Counted from the first letter of the stretch, positions 25,533 through 34,212 are shown. The stretch: 64,000 nucleotides of DNA from Clostridium estertheticum (GCF_011065935.2 NZ_JAAMNH020000001.1:1199001-1263000); one strand, 5' to 3'. Program-made: numbers and translations. Notes: generated by a model from the sequence alone, not told the origin.

Positions 25533-25785
25533 CTATGCGATTTTGAAGCATTTTACAAAAGTTAAAGAAGCTTGCGCTGAAGACGTTATTGAAGTTTTAA
25601 AAGGCGAATATTGTAATTTCAAAGCCCTTAACAGAGATGATGTAATCACAGCATTAATGACAGCTGAAGCTAATGGTCTCCTTGAAGAAACTAGGTTTGA
25701 AATGGATAAAGCCAATGTCTTAAGGGTTTACTATCATGCAAATGAAGAAGGGGCAGTTACAATTAATAAATACATTAAAGATTAA
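25519..25785 (+). CDS. Small conserved partner protein of the DMT transporter, copy 2
   Basis: This 88-residue protein is the paralogue of that at 2830. It starts within the 3' end of the transporter gene (14-bp overlap), preceded by AAGGAGG. Conserved parts are the N-terminal LNYAILKHFTK, the central DVIEVLKGEY and ALMTAEANGLLEE, and the C-terminal YYHANEEGA. The overlap implies coupled translation and equal amounts. No known function; a winged-helix-like or carrier-regulating protein is a guess. Confidence 0.85.
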   Translation: MKALNYAILKHFTKVKEACAEDVIEVLKGEYCNFKALNRDDVITALMTAEANGLLEETRFEMDKANVLRVYYHANEEGAVTINKYIKD

Positions 25786-25854
25786 TAATTTGATTTAGGA
25801 TTTGAATTCTATAAGTTCAAATTGTATATATAAAAAATAAAATAATTATGACAC

Positions 25855-25897
25855 AATCGGCCACGTAATGGAGTTAATATCCACTATGTGGCCATTT
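25855..25897 (+). terminator. Terminator after the transporter 2 unit
   Basis: CGGCCACGTAATGGA pairs with TCCACTATGTGGCC, with one internal mismatch region, followed by ATTTTGG. It separates the choline region from the MurNAc operon. Confidence 0.65.
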
Positions 25898-25963
25898 TGG
25901 TCTAATTAAAAATAAATAAAATGAAATGAAATTAAATATTTTACGAAAATGCTTGAAACGCAA

Positions 25964-26007
25964 TTTCAAACATGTTAATATAAGAATATAATATAAAACG
26001 TTTTCAA
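25964..26007 (+). promoter_or_regulatory. Promoter of the MurNAc operon with CcpA (cre-like) site
   Basis: TTTCAA at 25964-25969 and TATAAT at 25987-25992 are 17 bp apart. Directly after the -10 box, ATAAAACGTTTTCAA (25993-26007) fits the catabolite-response consensus on the minus strand at 14 of 15 positions. A cre at this place would repress the operon when better sugars are present. Confidence 0.6.
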
Positions 26008-26040
26008 AAAACAAATGATAAGTAATATAGGAGGTAAAAT

Positions 26041-26946
26041 ATGGACAAATTAAACTTAAAAAAACTAACTACAGAAAGTAGAAATGAAAATACCATGGAC
26101 ATAGATAGAATTTCAACTTTAGAAATGGTAAAAGTAATAAATAATGAAGATAAAAAGGTAGCTGAAGCTGTAGAAGTGGAACTTCCTAAAATAGCAGAAG
26201 CCATAGATTGTATAACTTTAAGAATGAATAAAGGTGGGAGATTAATTTATATAGGCGCAGGAACTTCCGGAAGACTTGGAATTTTGGATGCATCGGAGTG
26301 TCCACCTACTTTTGGAATTTCAGAAGAAATAGTACAAGGTATTATCGCAGGAGGTACAGAAGCCATATTTAGAGCAAAGGAAGGTGCTGAGGATTCCAAG
26401 GAATTGGCAGTAAAAGATTTAAAGGATAAAAATATCACAGAGAATGATACAATAGTAGGACTTGCAGCATCTGGTAGAACCCCATATGTTATAGGGGGCC
26501 TGGAGTATGCAAATGAAATAGGAGCATTAACAATTTCAGTTACTTGTAATGCTAATTCACAAGTTTCAAAGACCGCAAAAATATCAATAGCACCGGTAGT
26601 TGGAGCAGAAGTTGTAACAGGATCCACAAGACTCAAATCAGGAACAGCTCAAAAACTAGTATTAAATATGTTATCAACAGGAGCTATGATAAAGCTAGGA
26701 AAAGTATATGGCAACCTTATGGTAGATGTAAAATCAACAAATGAGAAATTAACGCAGAGAGCTAAGCTAATAGTTTGCGAAGCAACGGGAATAGATATTG
26801 AAGAAGCAACAGAAGTATTAAATGAAACAGATTTTGATGTTAAGCTAGCAATATTCATGATATTATCAAAGCTTAATAAAAAGGAAGCGAAAATTACATT
26901 AGATCAAAATAATGGATATATAGCAAAAGCGCTAAAAAACATTTAA
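26041..26946 (+). CDS. murQ: N-acetylmuramic acid 6-phosphate etherase
   Basis: MurQ removes the lactyl ether from MurNAc 6-phosphate to give GlcNAc 6-phosphate and D-lactate. The 301-residue SIS-domain protein carries the family signature GAGTSGRLGILDASECPP and the SIS segments GLAASGRTPYV and GAEVVTGSTRLKSGTAQK. It is the first gene of the operon and precedes the PTS carrier by 16 bp. Confidence 0.95.
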   Translation: MDKLNLKKLTTESRNENTMDIDRISTLEMVKVINNEDKKVAEAVEVELPKIAEAIDCITLRMNKGGRLIYIGAGTSGRLGILDASECPPTFGISEEIVQGIIAGGTEAIFRAKEGAEDSKELAVKDLKDKNITENDTIVGLAASGRTPYVIGGLEYANEIGALTISVTCNANSQVSKTAKISIAPVVGAEVVTGSTRLKSGTAQKLVLNMLSTGAMIKLGKVYGNLMVDVKSTNEKLTQRAKLIVCEATGIDIEEATEVLNETDFDVKLAIFMILSKLNKKEAKITLDQNNGYIAKALKNI

Positions 26947-26962
26947 AAAGGAGGAAAATATT

Positions 26963-28324
26963 ATGACAAATATAGATATTGCTAAAAATTTAGTGGAGCT
27001 GGTTGGAGGAAAAAGTAATATAAAATCTGTTACACATTGTATGACCCGTTGTAGACTAGAACTTAAAGATTATTCAAAGGCAAAAATAGAAGAAATAAAA
27101 AAATCTGAAGGAGCTCTTGGGGTAGTTGAAGACGAGGGACAGCTACAAGTTATTTATGGACCAGGAAAGGTAAATAAGGTAACTGAAGAGGTAAGTAAAA
27201 TACTTGGAAAAAATATAGTTATAGGGGAAGATGCAGTAGCAGAAACTAAAACTAAATTAAAACAAAAGAATAATACTAAGTTTAAAAATATGCTTAAAAG
27301 ATTAGGAAGTATATTTATTCCATTAATACCATTATTCGTTGCCTGTGGACTAGTCCTTGCAGTAAATAATATAGCAGGAGTTTACTTTGGTAATGCGTAT
27401 AAAGCCACAACAGCAGCTCAAATAATAGGACTTATAGGGAATGGTGTATTCTCTATTCTATCAATTTTAGTTGGAGTAAATGCAGCTAAGGAATTCGGCT
27501 CACAAATGCCAATGATGGGTGGAGTATTAGGTGGAATTCTTTCATCAACAGCACTTGCAAAGATAACCCTTTTTGGAAAAGCATTAACTCCAGGACGTGG
27601 GGGAATTATTTCAGTAATACTAGTAGTGCTTTTAGCTTGTTATATTGAAAAGGCTTGTAGAAAATTTGTGCCAGATGTATTAGATTTATTCGTTACACCA
27701 CTGGTTACACTTACAATTTCAGTTTTAGTAGCATTATTAATACTTCAACCAATAGGTGGATTTATTTCAGATAGTATAGGACTCGTAGTAAAACAAACAA
27801 TAGCATCAGATAATATATTAATATCAGTTATATCAGGAGCAATATCGGGAGGGCTATTTTTACCACTGGTTATGACTGGAATGCACCAAGCGTTAACTCC
27901 AATACATGCAGATTTAATAGCTAATGTTGGATTTACAGTATTACTTCCAATACTCGCAACAGCTGGAATGGCACAAGTAGGAGCAACGATCGCAGTACTC
28001 CGAAAAACGAAAAATGAAAGATTAAAGAAGGTAGCTAAAAATGGATTAGTACCGGGGTTTTTAGGAATAGGAGAACCATTAATATATGGTGTAACATTAC
28101 CACTTGGAAAGCCATTTCTTGGGGCTTGTCTTGGAGCAGCAGTAGGTGGAGCGGTGATGGCATTATTTAAGGTAGGAGCCGTTGCAATTGGTGTATCAGG
28201 ATTACCACTGGCATTATTAATTGCAAATGGAAAAATGGGAGTATTTTTAATAGGAGTATTAGTATCATATGCAGGTGGATATTTCTTTACTAGCATATTA
28301 GGCTTTGAAGATCCAGTGGATTAA
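26963..28324 (+). CDS. murP: MurNAc-type PTS transporter, IIBC
   Basis: The 453-residue protein has an N-terminal IIB domain (phospho-cysteine Cys26 in THCMTRCR) and a ten-helix IIC domain of the glucose/sucrose superfamily. No IIA domain is present, so it must use a IIA made elsewhere, as MurP does in other bacteria. The neighbours murQ and mupG indicate uptake of MurNAc or MurNAc-GlcNAc with phosphorylation. Confidence 0.9.
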   Translation: MTNIDIAKNLVELVGGKSNIKSVTHCMTRCRLELKDYSKAKIEEIKKSEGALGVVEDEGQLQVIYGPGKVNKVTEEVSKILGKNIVIGEDAVAETKTKLKQKNNTKFKNMLKRLGSIFIPLIPLFVACGLVLAVNNIAGVYFGNAYKATTAAQIIGLIGNGVFSILSILVGVNAAKEFGSQMPMMGGVLGGILSSTALAKITLFGKALTPGRGGIISVILVVLLACYIEKACRKFVPDVLDLFVTPLVTLTISVLVALLILQPIGGFISDSIGLVVKQTIASDNILISVISGAISGGLFLPLVMTGMHQALTPIHADLIANVGFTVLLPILATAGMAQVGATIAVLRKTKNERLKKVAKNGLVPGFLGIGEPLIYGVTLPLGKPFLGACLGAAVGGAVMALFKVGAVAIGVSGLPLALLIANGKMGVFLIGVLVSYAGGYFFTSILGFEDPVD

Positions 28325-28336
28325 AAGGTTAGAGAG

Positions 28337-28370
28337 TTTATAAAAAGACCCGAAAGGGTCTTTTTATAAA
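28337..28370 (+). terminator. Internal terminator between murP and mupG
   Basis: A perfect 15-bp stem (TTTATAAAAAGACCC with its complement) and a GAAA loop have a U-rich 3' arm. It lies inside the gene cluster, 13 bp after murP, so it should cut transcription partly and lower mupG and murR levels. Confidence 0.85.
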
Positions 28371-28404
28371 TTAAAGTTAATAATGATTTTAAGGAGGAAT
28401 TTTT

Positions 28405-29493
28405 ATGAGTTACGGTATTTCAATTTATTTTGGGCTGGACAATACAAGGGAAGAAAATATAAAGTTGTTAAAGGATGCTCATGAACTGGGGTTTACTAGA
28501 ATATTTACCTCACTTCATGTACCGGAGGCAGATTATAGCATCTTAAAGACTGAGGCGCGTGAATTTTTTAAGTTAGCTAAAAAATATAATATGGATATAA
28601 TAAGTGATATTTCTCCTAATACTTTTAAGTTTTTAGACTTGAATGATATGGATTTGAAGGGACTCGGCTATATGGGGGTTAAGACTATAAGAATAGATTT
28701 TGGATATACAGTAGAAGAAATATCTAAAATGACCCAAAATCCTTATGGTATTAAAATTCAACTAAATGCATCCACAATAACTGAAGAGTTTTTTGAAAAT
28801 CTAGATATATATTCGCCTAACTATAAAAATGTTGATGCATTACATAATTTTTACCCTAGAGTAGGTACGGGTATTTCAGAAGAATGTATGAAAGAGAAAA
28901 ATACTATTTTAAGTAAAAGAGGAATTAGAGCTTCTGCTTTTGTAGGATCCAATAATAGAAAAAGAGGTCCTGTACGTGATGGATTGCCTAGCTTAGAAGA
29001 TCATAGAGGTATAGAGGTACGAGAAGCTGCAAATCATTTATATATCCTGGGAAATAAATCTATATTTATTGGAGATTCACTACCAAGCAAAAGAGAATTA
29101 GAGGATTTATCAGCTCTAAGTCCAGATGCAGTAGAGCTTTGTATAGAATTAAAAGAATATGATAGTGTAACCCTAAGATTACTTAATGAAACTTACACCA
29201 ATAGAACAGATGAGGCTAGAGACGCTATAAGAGCTAGTGAAAGTAGATTACTTCTTAAGGGAGATAAAATAAAGGCATTAAATACAGTAGATAAGAATTA
29301 TGGAGATATCACTATAGATAACGAAAATTACATGAGATATATGGGGGAATTGCAAATATTAAAATGCAGCCAAAAGGGTGATTATAGGACAAATGTTGTA
29401 GCTTCTGTTTTACAAAAGGATATTTATCTATTAAAATATATAAAGGGTGGTAAGAAATTTTACTTTAATATAATAAATAGAGTTAAAATCTAA
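28405..29493 (+). CDS. mupG: 6-phospho-N-acetylmuramidase (DUF871 family)
   Basis: The 362-residue protein is of the MupG/DUF871 family: an N-terminal TIM barrel (YGISIYFGLDNTREEN, HNFYPRVGTG) and a small C-terminal cyclophilin-like domain. In Staphylococcus MupG splits MurNAc 6-phosphate-GlcNAc inside the cell, ahead of MurQ. The gene set mupG, murQ, murP, murR is the same here in another order, so the imported sugar is probably the disaccharide from peptidoglycan. Confidence 0.9.
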   Translation: MSYGISIYFGLDNTREENIKLLKDAHELGFTRIFTSLHVPEADYSILKTEAREFFKLAKKYNMDIISDISPNTFKFLDLNDMDLKGLGYMGVKTIRIDFGYTVEEISKMTQNPYGIKIQLNASTITEEFFENLDIYSPNYKNVDALHNFYPRVGTGISEECMKEKNTILSKRGIRASAFVGSNNRKRGPVRDGLPSLEDHRGIEVREAANHLYILGNKSIFIGDSLPSKRELEDLSALSPDAVELCIELKEYDSVTLRLLNETYTNRTDEARDAIRASESRLLLKGDKIKALNTVDKNYGDITIDNENYMRYMGELQILKCSQKGDYRTNVVASVLQKDIYLLKYIKGGKKFYFNIINRVKI

Positions 29494-29513
29494 TTTAATA
29501 GGGATGCGAGATT

Positions 29514-30359
29514 ATGAATGTATTACAGTATATAAAGCAAAATTACGATAGCTTTACAGATAGTGAAAAATTAATAGCAGATTATTTATTAGAAACTAAG
29601 GAAAGTATTATAACAATGTCCGCTAAGGATATAGCGTGTATTACAAAAACATCGGCTCCAACAGTTGTTAGGTTTGCTAAAAAAATAGGGTTCAACAGCT
29701 TAAATGAAATGAGGCTTAAATTATATATAAGTTTAGATAAGATGGATCAAGCTACTGAGTTTCAATATCTAGATAAAGATTTAGGAACAAAAAATATAAT
29801 TTATACAATAAAAAATTCAATAGATTCTATTATGCAGGAGACAGTTAATTTGTTAAGTGAAGAAGACCTAGATAAGGCAATAGAACTGCTTATAAATGCA
29901 AAAAACATATATATCTTTAGTGTAGGAGTATCAGCTTTAGTAGGTCAAGATTTTTATTATAAGTTAAGCAGAATAAATAAGAGATGCATATCACATACAG
30001 ATACCCATTTGCAAATAACAACATCTATATTAATGGAACCAGGTGATGTAGCAATAGCAATATCCTATTCAGGTGAAACAAGGGAAGTTATCAAATGTGT
30101 AGAGAATGCAAAAAAAAGGAAAGTTCCAGTAATAGCAATAACAAAGGCTAGTGTAAATAATAAGATAGCTGATCTCTCAGATGTGGTGTTACGTGTGCCA
30201 GCAGTAGAAAAATCTTTGAGGGAAGGTGCAATGAACTCGAGAATATCACAGCTAGCAATAATAGACATGTTATTTATAGGAATGGTTAGAAATAATATAA
30301 AAGAAGTAGAGGAAAAATTAATTGAAACAAGAGAAGCAGTTAAAGAAATGTATAAGTAG
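29514..30359 (+). CDS. murR: RpiR-family regulator of MurNAc use
   Basis: The 281-residue protein has an N-terminal RpiR helix-turn-helix (MSAKDIACITKTSAPTVVRF) and a C-terminal SIS sugar-phosphate domain (SYSGETREVIKCVENAK). MurR proteins repress mur genes until MurNAc 6-phosphate binds. It closes the operon and is followed by a terminator. Confidence 0.88.
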   Translation: MNVLQYIKQNYDSFTDSEKLIADYLLETKESIITMSAKDIACITKTSAPTVVRFAKKIGFNSLNEMRLKLYISLDKMDQATEFQYLDKDLGTKNIIYTIKNSIDSIMQETVNLLSEEDLDKAIELLINAKNIYIFSVGVSALVGQDFYYKLSRINKRCISHTDTHLQITTSILMEPGDVAIAISYSGETREVIKCVENAKKRKVPVIAITKASVNNKIADLSDVVLRVPAVEKSLREGAMNSRISQLAIIDMLFIGMVRNNIKEVEEKLIETREAVKEMYK

Positions 30360-30470
30360 GGGTATAATAAGCTTCCTCAATTTCACATAATTTCACATGA
30401 TTATTCAATAATAATAATACCAATTGGTGTAAGTGCTCAAACATTAACAACTAAAACTGAAATATGAGGG

Positions 30471-30517
30471 GAATGTAGCTTGATTTGTATAACCAAATCT
30501 AGCTACATTCTTCTTTT
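30471..30517 (+). terminator. Terminator after murR
   Basis: GAATGTAGCT and GATTTG pair with CAAATC and AGCTACATTC, and TTCTTTT follows. The 110 bp between murR and this stem, and the 150 bp after it, show no gene. Confidence 0.85.
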
Positions 30518-30665
30518 GTATTAGTAAATGGTAGTTTAAAATATACGCTTAAAAAGTAATGTAAATGGACAATTTATGATTGCAAGTAAAACAATACGGG
30601 GTAGTCAGATTGATATTATTTCTAATGTAATTTTAGCAAAGAACCTTTTTAAGAGAAAGTGAATT

Positions 30666-31283
30666 TTAAATTGTTTGAATTATTAATTCCTCTAATTGTA
30701 ATCTTGGTCTTTGTGATGGGTTTTGGTCGGGGTACCCTATAGGTAATAATGCTACCACATCATATCTTTCATCAAGCTCAAGAATTTCCTTTGCTTTTTT
30801 ACTGTTAAACATCATTATCCAACAACTTCCAAGACCTAAGTCTACAGCCCTCAAAGCTATGTGTTCTAGTGCTATTGTTGCATTTAAAAACAAATATGAT
30901 TTTAGGCTTTCTTCATCCATTTCTTTTTTTCTTTTTTCTAAAGCATCTGAATCTTTACTCATGTTAGCAAGTGGTGTATCTATAAAAGCATTTGCTTCAA
31001 TTAATTCCTTTGTTCGAGCATTTGTTGTAGTTAAAACTTGTTTGTCTATACAACACACTATAATTAATGGTGCCCTTGTTACAAAAGGTAATGGAGTACA
31101 CTGCGCAAGTTTTGATCTAGCCTCCAGACTTTTAATTATTACATAACGGGTAGCCTGCAAGTTGCTTCCTGATGGTGCAAGTCGTCCGGCTTCAATGAGT
31201 TCTGTTATATATTGATCAGGAATAGGATCAGGTTTAAATTTTCTTATACTTCTTCTAGATTTTATAGTTTCAATTAATTCCAT
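30666..31283 (-). CDS. Nitroreductase-family flavoprotein
   Basis: The 205-residue protein has the FMN-binding start IKSRRSIRKFKPDPIP, the central GRLAPSGSNLQ and the conserved DLGLGSCWIM near the C-terminus. Members reduce nitro groups, quinones or other acceptors with NAD(P)H. It is a single gene with a GGAGGAG site and no operon partner; the true substrate is unknown. Confidence 0.9.
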   Translation of the reverse strand: MELIETIKSRRSIRKFKPDPIPDQYITELIEAGRLAPSGSNLQATRYVIIKSLEARSKLAQCTPLPFVTRAPLIIVCCIDKQVLTTTNARTKELIEANAFIDTPLANMSKDSDALEKRKKEMDEESLKSYLFLNATIALEHIALRAVDLGLGSCWIMMFNSKKAKEILELDERYDVVALLPIGYPDQNPSQRPRLQLEELIIQTI

Positions 31284-31506
31284 TTATAACACTCCTCCTA
31301 TAATATAGAAAAGATATATATATTTTTACATCAATTATATGGTATTACAATAAACTGTGCTGGAAAAGAAATGGGTTTAAGCGCATTTATACCCTATTAA
31401 GCGAAACCTAAACACATAATATTGTACAATTGTTTTATTATTCAATTATACATCATATTATTTTGCTAAAAGTAGTTTTCAAAGAAAATATTATTAAAAA
31501 TATCTA

Positions 31507-31537
31507 TTGACATTAACGCTACGTAAATGTGTACAAT
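31507..31537 (+). promoter_or_regulatory. MerR-type promoter with 19-bp spacer
   Basis: TTGACA (31507-31512) and TACAAT (31532-31537) are 19 bp apart, which is too long for sigma-A alone but usual for MerR-controlled promoters. The spacer holds the dyad CATTAACGCTACGTAAATG (31511-31529; arms CATTnACG and CGTnAATG). The MerR-family gene starts 23 bp later, so it is probably self-regulated. Confidence 0.75.
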
Positions 31538-31559
31538 AATCTTGTAAGGAGATGAGCGT

Positions 31560-32324
31560 ATGGAATATACAGTGCAAAAGTTAGGAAAGCTCGCAGGTGT
31601 GAGCACCAGAACACTTAGGTATTATGATGAAATAGGAATTCTGAAGCCGGCAAGAATTAATTCGTCAGGATATCGAATTTATGGTGAAAAAGAGGTTGAT
31701 AGGTTACAGCAAATACTGTTTTACAGAGAACTCGGTGTGAGTTTAGATAGTATAAAGGAAATAGTAACTGCACCTTCCTTTAATGCAGCTAATGCACTTA
31801 TAGAACATCGTGAAAAGCTCCTGGAAAAAAGAAATCAATTGGATACTTTAATAGCAAATGTAGATAAAACAATAGCAATAACTGGAGGGGAAATTAAAAT
31901 GAGTGATAAAGAAAAATTTGAAGGCTTTAAGAAAAACATGATTGATGATAATGAGAAAAAGTATGGTAGTGAAATAAGAGAAAAGTATGGCAAGGATACA
32001 ATTGAAAAATCAAATGCAAAGGCAATGAACATGACACAGAAGCAGTACGATGAGGTGACAAAGCTTGCGAGCCAGGTGACAATCACCCTAGCTGAAGCTT
32101 TTAAAAATGGCGACCCTGCAAGTGATATAGCACAAGAGGCAGCGGACTTGCACAAAAAATGGCTTACCTACTATTGGAGTGAGTATAGCAAGGAGGCACA
32201 TGCTGGGCTCGCTCAAATGTATGTTGATGATGAAAGATTCACAGCGTACTATGATAAAGAACAACCTGGTACGGCAGCTTTTTTAAGAGATGCAGTTCTC
32301 ATCTACACAGGTATGAAAAAATAA
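31560..32324 (+). CDS. TipA-type MerR-family regulator
   Basis: The 254-residue protein has an N-terminal MerR winged helix (VQKLGKLAGVSTRTLRYYDEIG), a coiled-coil linker and a C-terminal TipAS ligand-binding domain (about residues 130-250). TipA proteins bind thiopeptide or other hydrophobic drugs and activate their own and export genes. No exporter lies next to it. The last 188 bp are duplicated at 35727. Confidence 0.88.
   Translation: MEYTVQKLGKLAGVSTRTLRYYDEIGILKPARINSSGYRIYGEKEVDRLQQILFYRELGVSLDSIKEIVTAPSFNAANALIEHREKLLEKRNQLDTLIANVDKTIAITGGEIKMSDKEKFEGFKKNMIDDNEKKYGSEIREKYGKDTIEKSNAKAMNMTQKQYDEVTKLASQVTITLAEAFKNGDPASDIAQEAADLHKKWLTYYWSEYSKEAHAGLAQMYVDDERFTAYYDKEQPGTAAFLRDAVLIYTGMKK
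32137..32324 (+). repeat. 188-bp direct repeat, copy 1 (tipA 3' end)
   Basis: This segment encodes the last 62 residues of the TipA-type regulator and recurs at 35727-35914 in the same direction with 3 base differences. The two copies bracket 3.4 kb of pseudogenes and the IscB-like element. The 60 bp after it hold a weak stem (32384-32410) that may end transcription. Confidence 0.9.
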
Positions 32325-32511
32325 TAAAAAAGCTGTTATTACCTCAAAGGTTGCAGCATTAATTGAAAAATATTTTTTTTTGTAAAAGGGTGCCTATTTG
32401 GCATCCTTTTAGTTGATGGAGGACGATGGAAATCTCGTTCAGAGGTATTGGGTAGAGTTATAAGGTAAAATTGTTGACTACTAGAATTGACACAAAGGAA
32501 GGATGAGTTAC

Positions 32512-32769
32512 TTGAGTATTTTTGAAACCGGCATGTTAATTTGCTTTGGATTAGCTTAGCCAGCAAACATTTATAAATCTATAAAATCACGTTCCACAAA
32601 GGGAAAAAGTGCAATGTTTTTGATTATAGTAATAGTGGGGTATATATTCGGAATTATACACAAAATATTATATAGCAGAGATATAATAATGATATTATAT
32701 CTTATAAATTTTCTAATGGTATTAGTGGATCTTATATTGTATTATAAAAATAAAAAATATGAGGTTTAA
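32512..32769 (+). pseudogene. Small membrane protein (PQ-loop/SemiSWEET-like), amber-interrupted
   Basis: Reading from TTG 32512 (9 bp after AAGGAAGG) gives an 85-residue frame with three likely membrane helices: IFETGMLICFGLA, FLIIVIVGYIFGII and YLINFLMVLVDLILYY. A single TAG at 32557-32559 breaks it where relatives usually have tryptophan (TGG to TAG). All else is intact, so the lesion looks recent. Resemblance to half-size SWEET or PQ-loop proteins is by pattern only. Confidence 0.65.
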
Positions 32770-32771
32770 AA

Positions 32772-33090
32772 TTGTATTTCTATTAGAGGAAGCCGCCATT
32801 TAATAAGGACTTAATGATTCTATAATGACAGAAAAAGTAAAGCGTGCATTGGTTAATCAAAAGGTTGCTTTCAAGCCTAAGTGAGTGTAGTTTCTTGAAA
32901 AAGAAATAGCACAATGAACTACGTTAGATGATTGGTTAAAGACGTACCTTTAGATGTACTTCAGTCTGAAGCCCTACGATAGTTAGAAAGAAACGAACCT
33001 AAGGCAATTGCTATGGTTAGACACATCAAAACTCAATACACCACCATTTGACATTGGCAAGAAGAAAAATACCCATTAGGAGGATGACTA
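32772..33090 (+). ncRNA. HEARO / omega-RNA-like leader of the IscB-type gene
   Basis: This 320-bp stretch has no protein frame, lies directly 5' of an IscB-family gene and contains several stems (GTAC...GTAC near 32945, CTTCAGtCTGAAG, TTTCTTgaaaAAGAAA). It also has the sequence CTGAAGCCC, which I recall as typical of HEARO RNAs (HNH endonuclease-associated RNA and ORF). These RNAs are the guides of IscB nucleases, with the guide part at the 5' end. Limits are approximate and no covariance search was done. Confidence 0.6.
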
Positions 33091-33093
33091 GAG

Positions 33094-34212
33094 ATGGTCG
33101 AATATTCTTTTGTAGTGGACTTATCTGGCAACAGATTAAGTCCATGCAACAAAAACAAAGCATATTATCTTATTCGGAAAAACAAAGCTAAAATGCTTAA
33201 TAAATTTCCAATGGTAATACAGCTACAAAAAATAGTTGAGGATGATAATATTGATGATGTTAAAAATTATCTTGGAATTGATGATGGAAGTAAAAATGTG
33301 GGCCTGGGAATAATTCAACAATGTAACACAAAGGTTAAAACAGTTTTCAAAGGAACTATAGAATTAAGGCAAGATGTTTCCACAAAAATGACTGTAAGAA
33401 AGGGCCATAGAACATATCATAGGTACCATAAAAGATATCGTGAAAAGAGGTTTGACAACAGACGCGCGTCTAAACGCAAGAATAGACTTGCGCCAACTAT
33501 ACTACAAAAGAAACAGTCTATATTAAGGGTTGTAAGTAAACTGTTAAAATGGACTAAGATAGATGCTATATATCTTGAAGATGTTCTTATAGACATAAGG
33601 GCTATGATTGAAGGCAAAAAGCTATACAAATGGCAGTATCAAAAGTCAAATAGACTTGATAATAATATTAGATTAGCTGTATTTATGAGAGATAACTTTA
33701 AGTGCGTAGATTGTAACTCTAACATGATGGATAGATATTTAACTAAAATTAAAGGTAAGAATTTGTATATTAGGCATCCAATGCATGTTATGCAAGGTAA
33801 AAAATATCTGCAAGTGGAACTTGGGAAAATAGCGCCACTATCTTTGACTACAGGCGCAGATACTGCAAATCATAGAATAGACTGGAATATAGAAAAAAGT
33901 CATTCTAATGATGCTTTAGTAGTTTGTGGCACTGAAATTAAAACTAAGGATATCAACATTAAAGAATGGCATATAAAACCTTTACGCAGAAAATCAAAGG
34001 GTGATATAGATAAAATTGTTGATGGATTTAGATTAAGAGATTATGTTAAATATACCAAGCGAAATGGCTTATGTTATATTGGATATATAACAGCATTATA
34101 TCCAGATAAAAAACAGTTTAATATGACAACCAAAGATGATATTGTACTTAAAAGGTACGGGTTAAAAAGTCTTAATCTTATTTCAAGACCGAATAGTATA
34201 AGATTTTTATAA
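33094..34212 (+). CDS. IscB/IsrB-family RuvC nuclease with reduced HNH domain
   Basis: The 372-residue protein starts with a PLMP-like domain (SFVVDLSGNRLSPCNKNKA). It then has RuvC-I (GIDDGSKNVG, Asp63), an arginine-rich bridge helix (RKGHRTYHRYHKRYREKR), RuvC-II (IYLEDV, Glu162) and RuvC-III (HSNDAL, His270 and Asp273). Between II and III, where IscB has an HNH nuclease, only the zinc-knuckle start FKCVDC (Cys204, Cys207) remains; no HNH His-Asn motif is seen. At 372 residues it is shorter than usual IscB and near the HNH-less IsrB. It may be an RNA-guided nickase, linked to the RNA just upstream. Confidence 0.8.
   Translation: MVEYSFVVDLSGNRLSPCNKNKAYYLIRKNKAKMLNKFPMVIQLQKIVEDDNIDDVKNYLGIDDGSKNVGLGIIQQCNTKVKTVFKGTIELRQDVSTKMTVRKGHRTYHRYHKRYREKRFDNRRASKRKNRLAPTILQKKQSILRVVSKLLKWTKIDAIYLEDVLIDIRAMIEGKKLYKWQYQKSNRLDNNIRLAVFMRDNFKCVDCNSNMMDRYLTKIKGKNLYIRHPMHVMQGKKYLQVELGKIAPLSLTTGADTANHRIDWNIEKSHSNDALVVCGTEIKTKDINIKEWHIKPLRRKSKGDIDKIVDGFRLRDYVKYTKRNGLCYIGYITALYPDKKQFNMTTKDDIVLKRYGLKSLNLISRPNSIRFL

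Noticed and set aside
27745..28296. Long antisense frame (183 codons) opposite murP
   Set aside because: It has no ribosome-binding site, shows low-complexity Pro/Thr/Ala content from the opposite strand, and lies fully within a conserved gene. The same holds for antisense frames at 39779-40318 and 48086-48550.
32557..32559. In-frame TAG as a pyrrolysine codon, given the trimethylamine theme
   Set aside because: The gene is not a methylamine methyltransferase, the site fits a tryptophan, and no pyrrolysine genes are seen in the window.
33094..34212. The RuvC protein as a TnpB or IS605 transposon protein
   Set aside because: The PLMP start, arginine-rich bridge helix and upstream HEARO-like RNA are those of IscB/IsrB. 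No TnpA or TnpB zinc-finger end is present.
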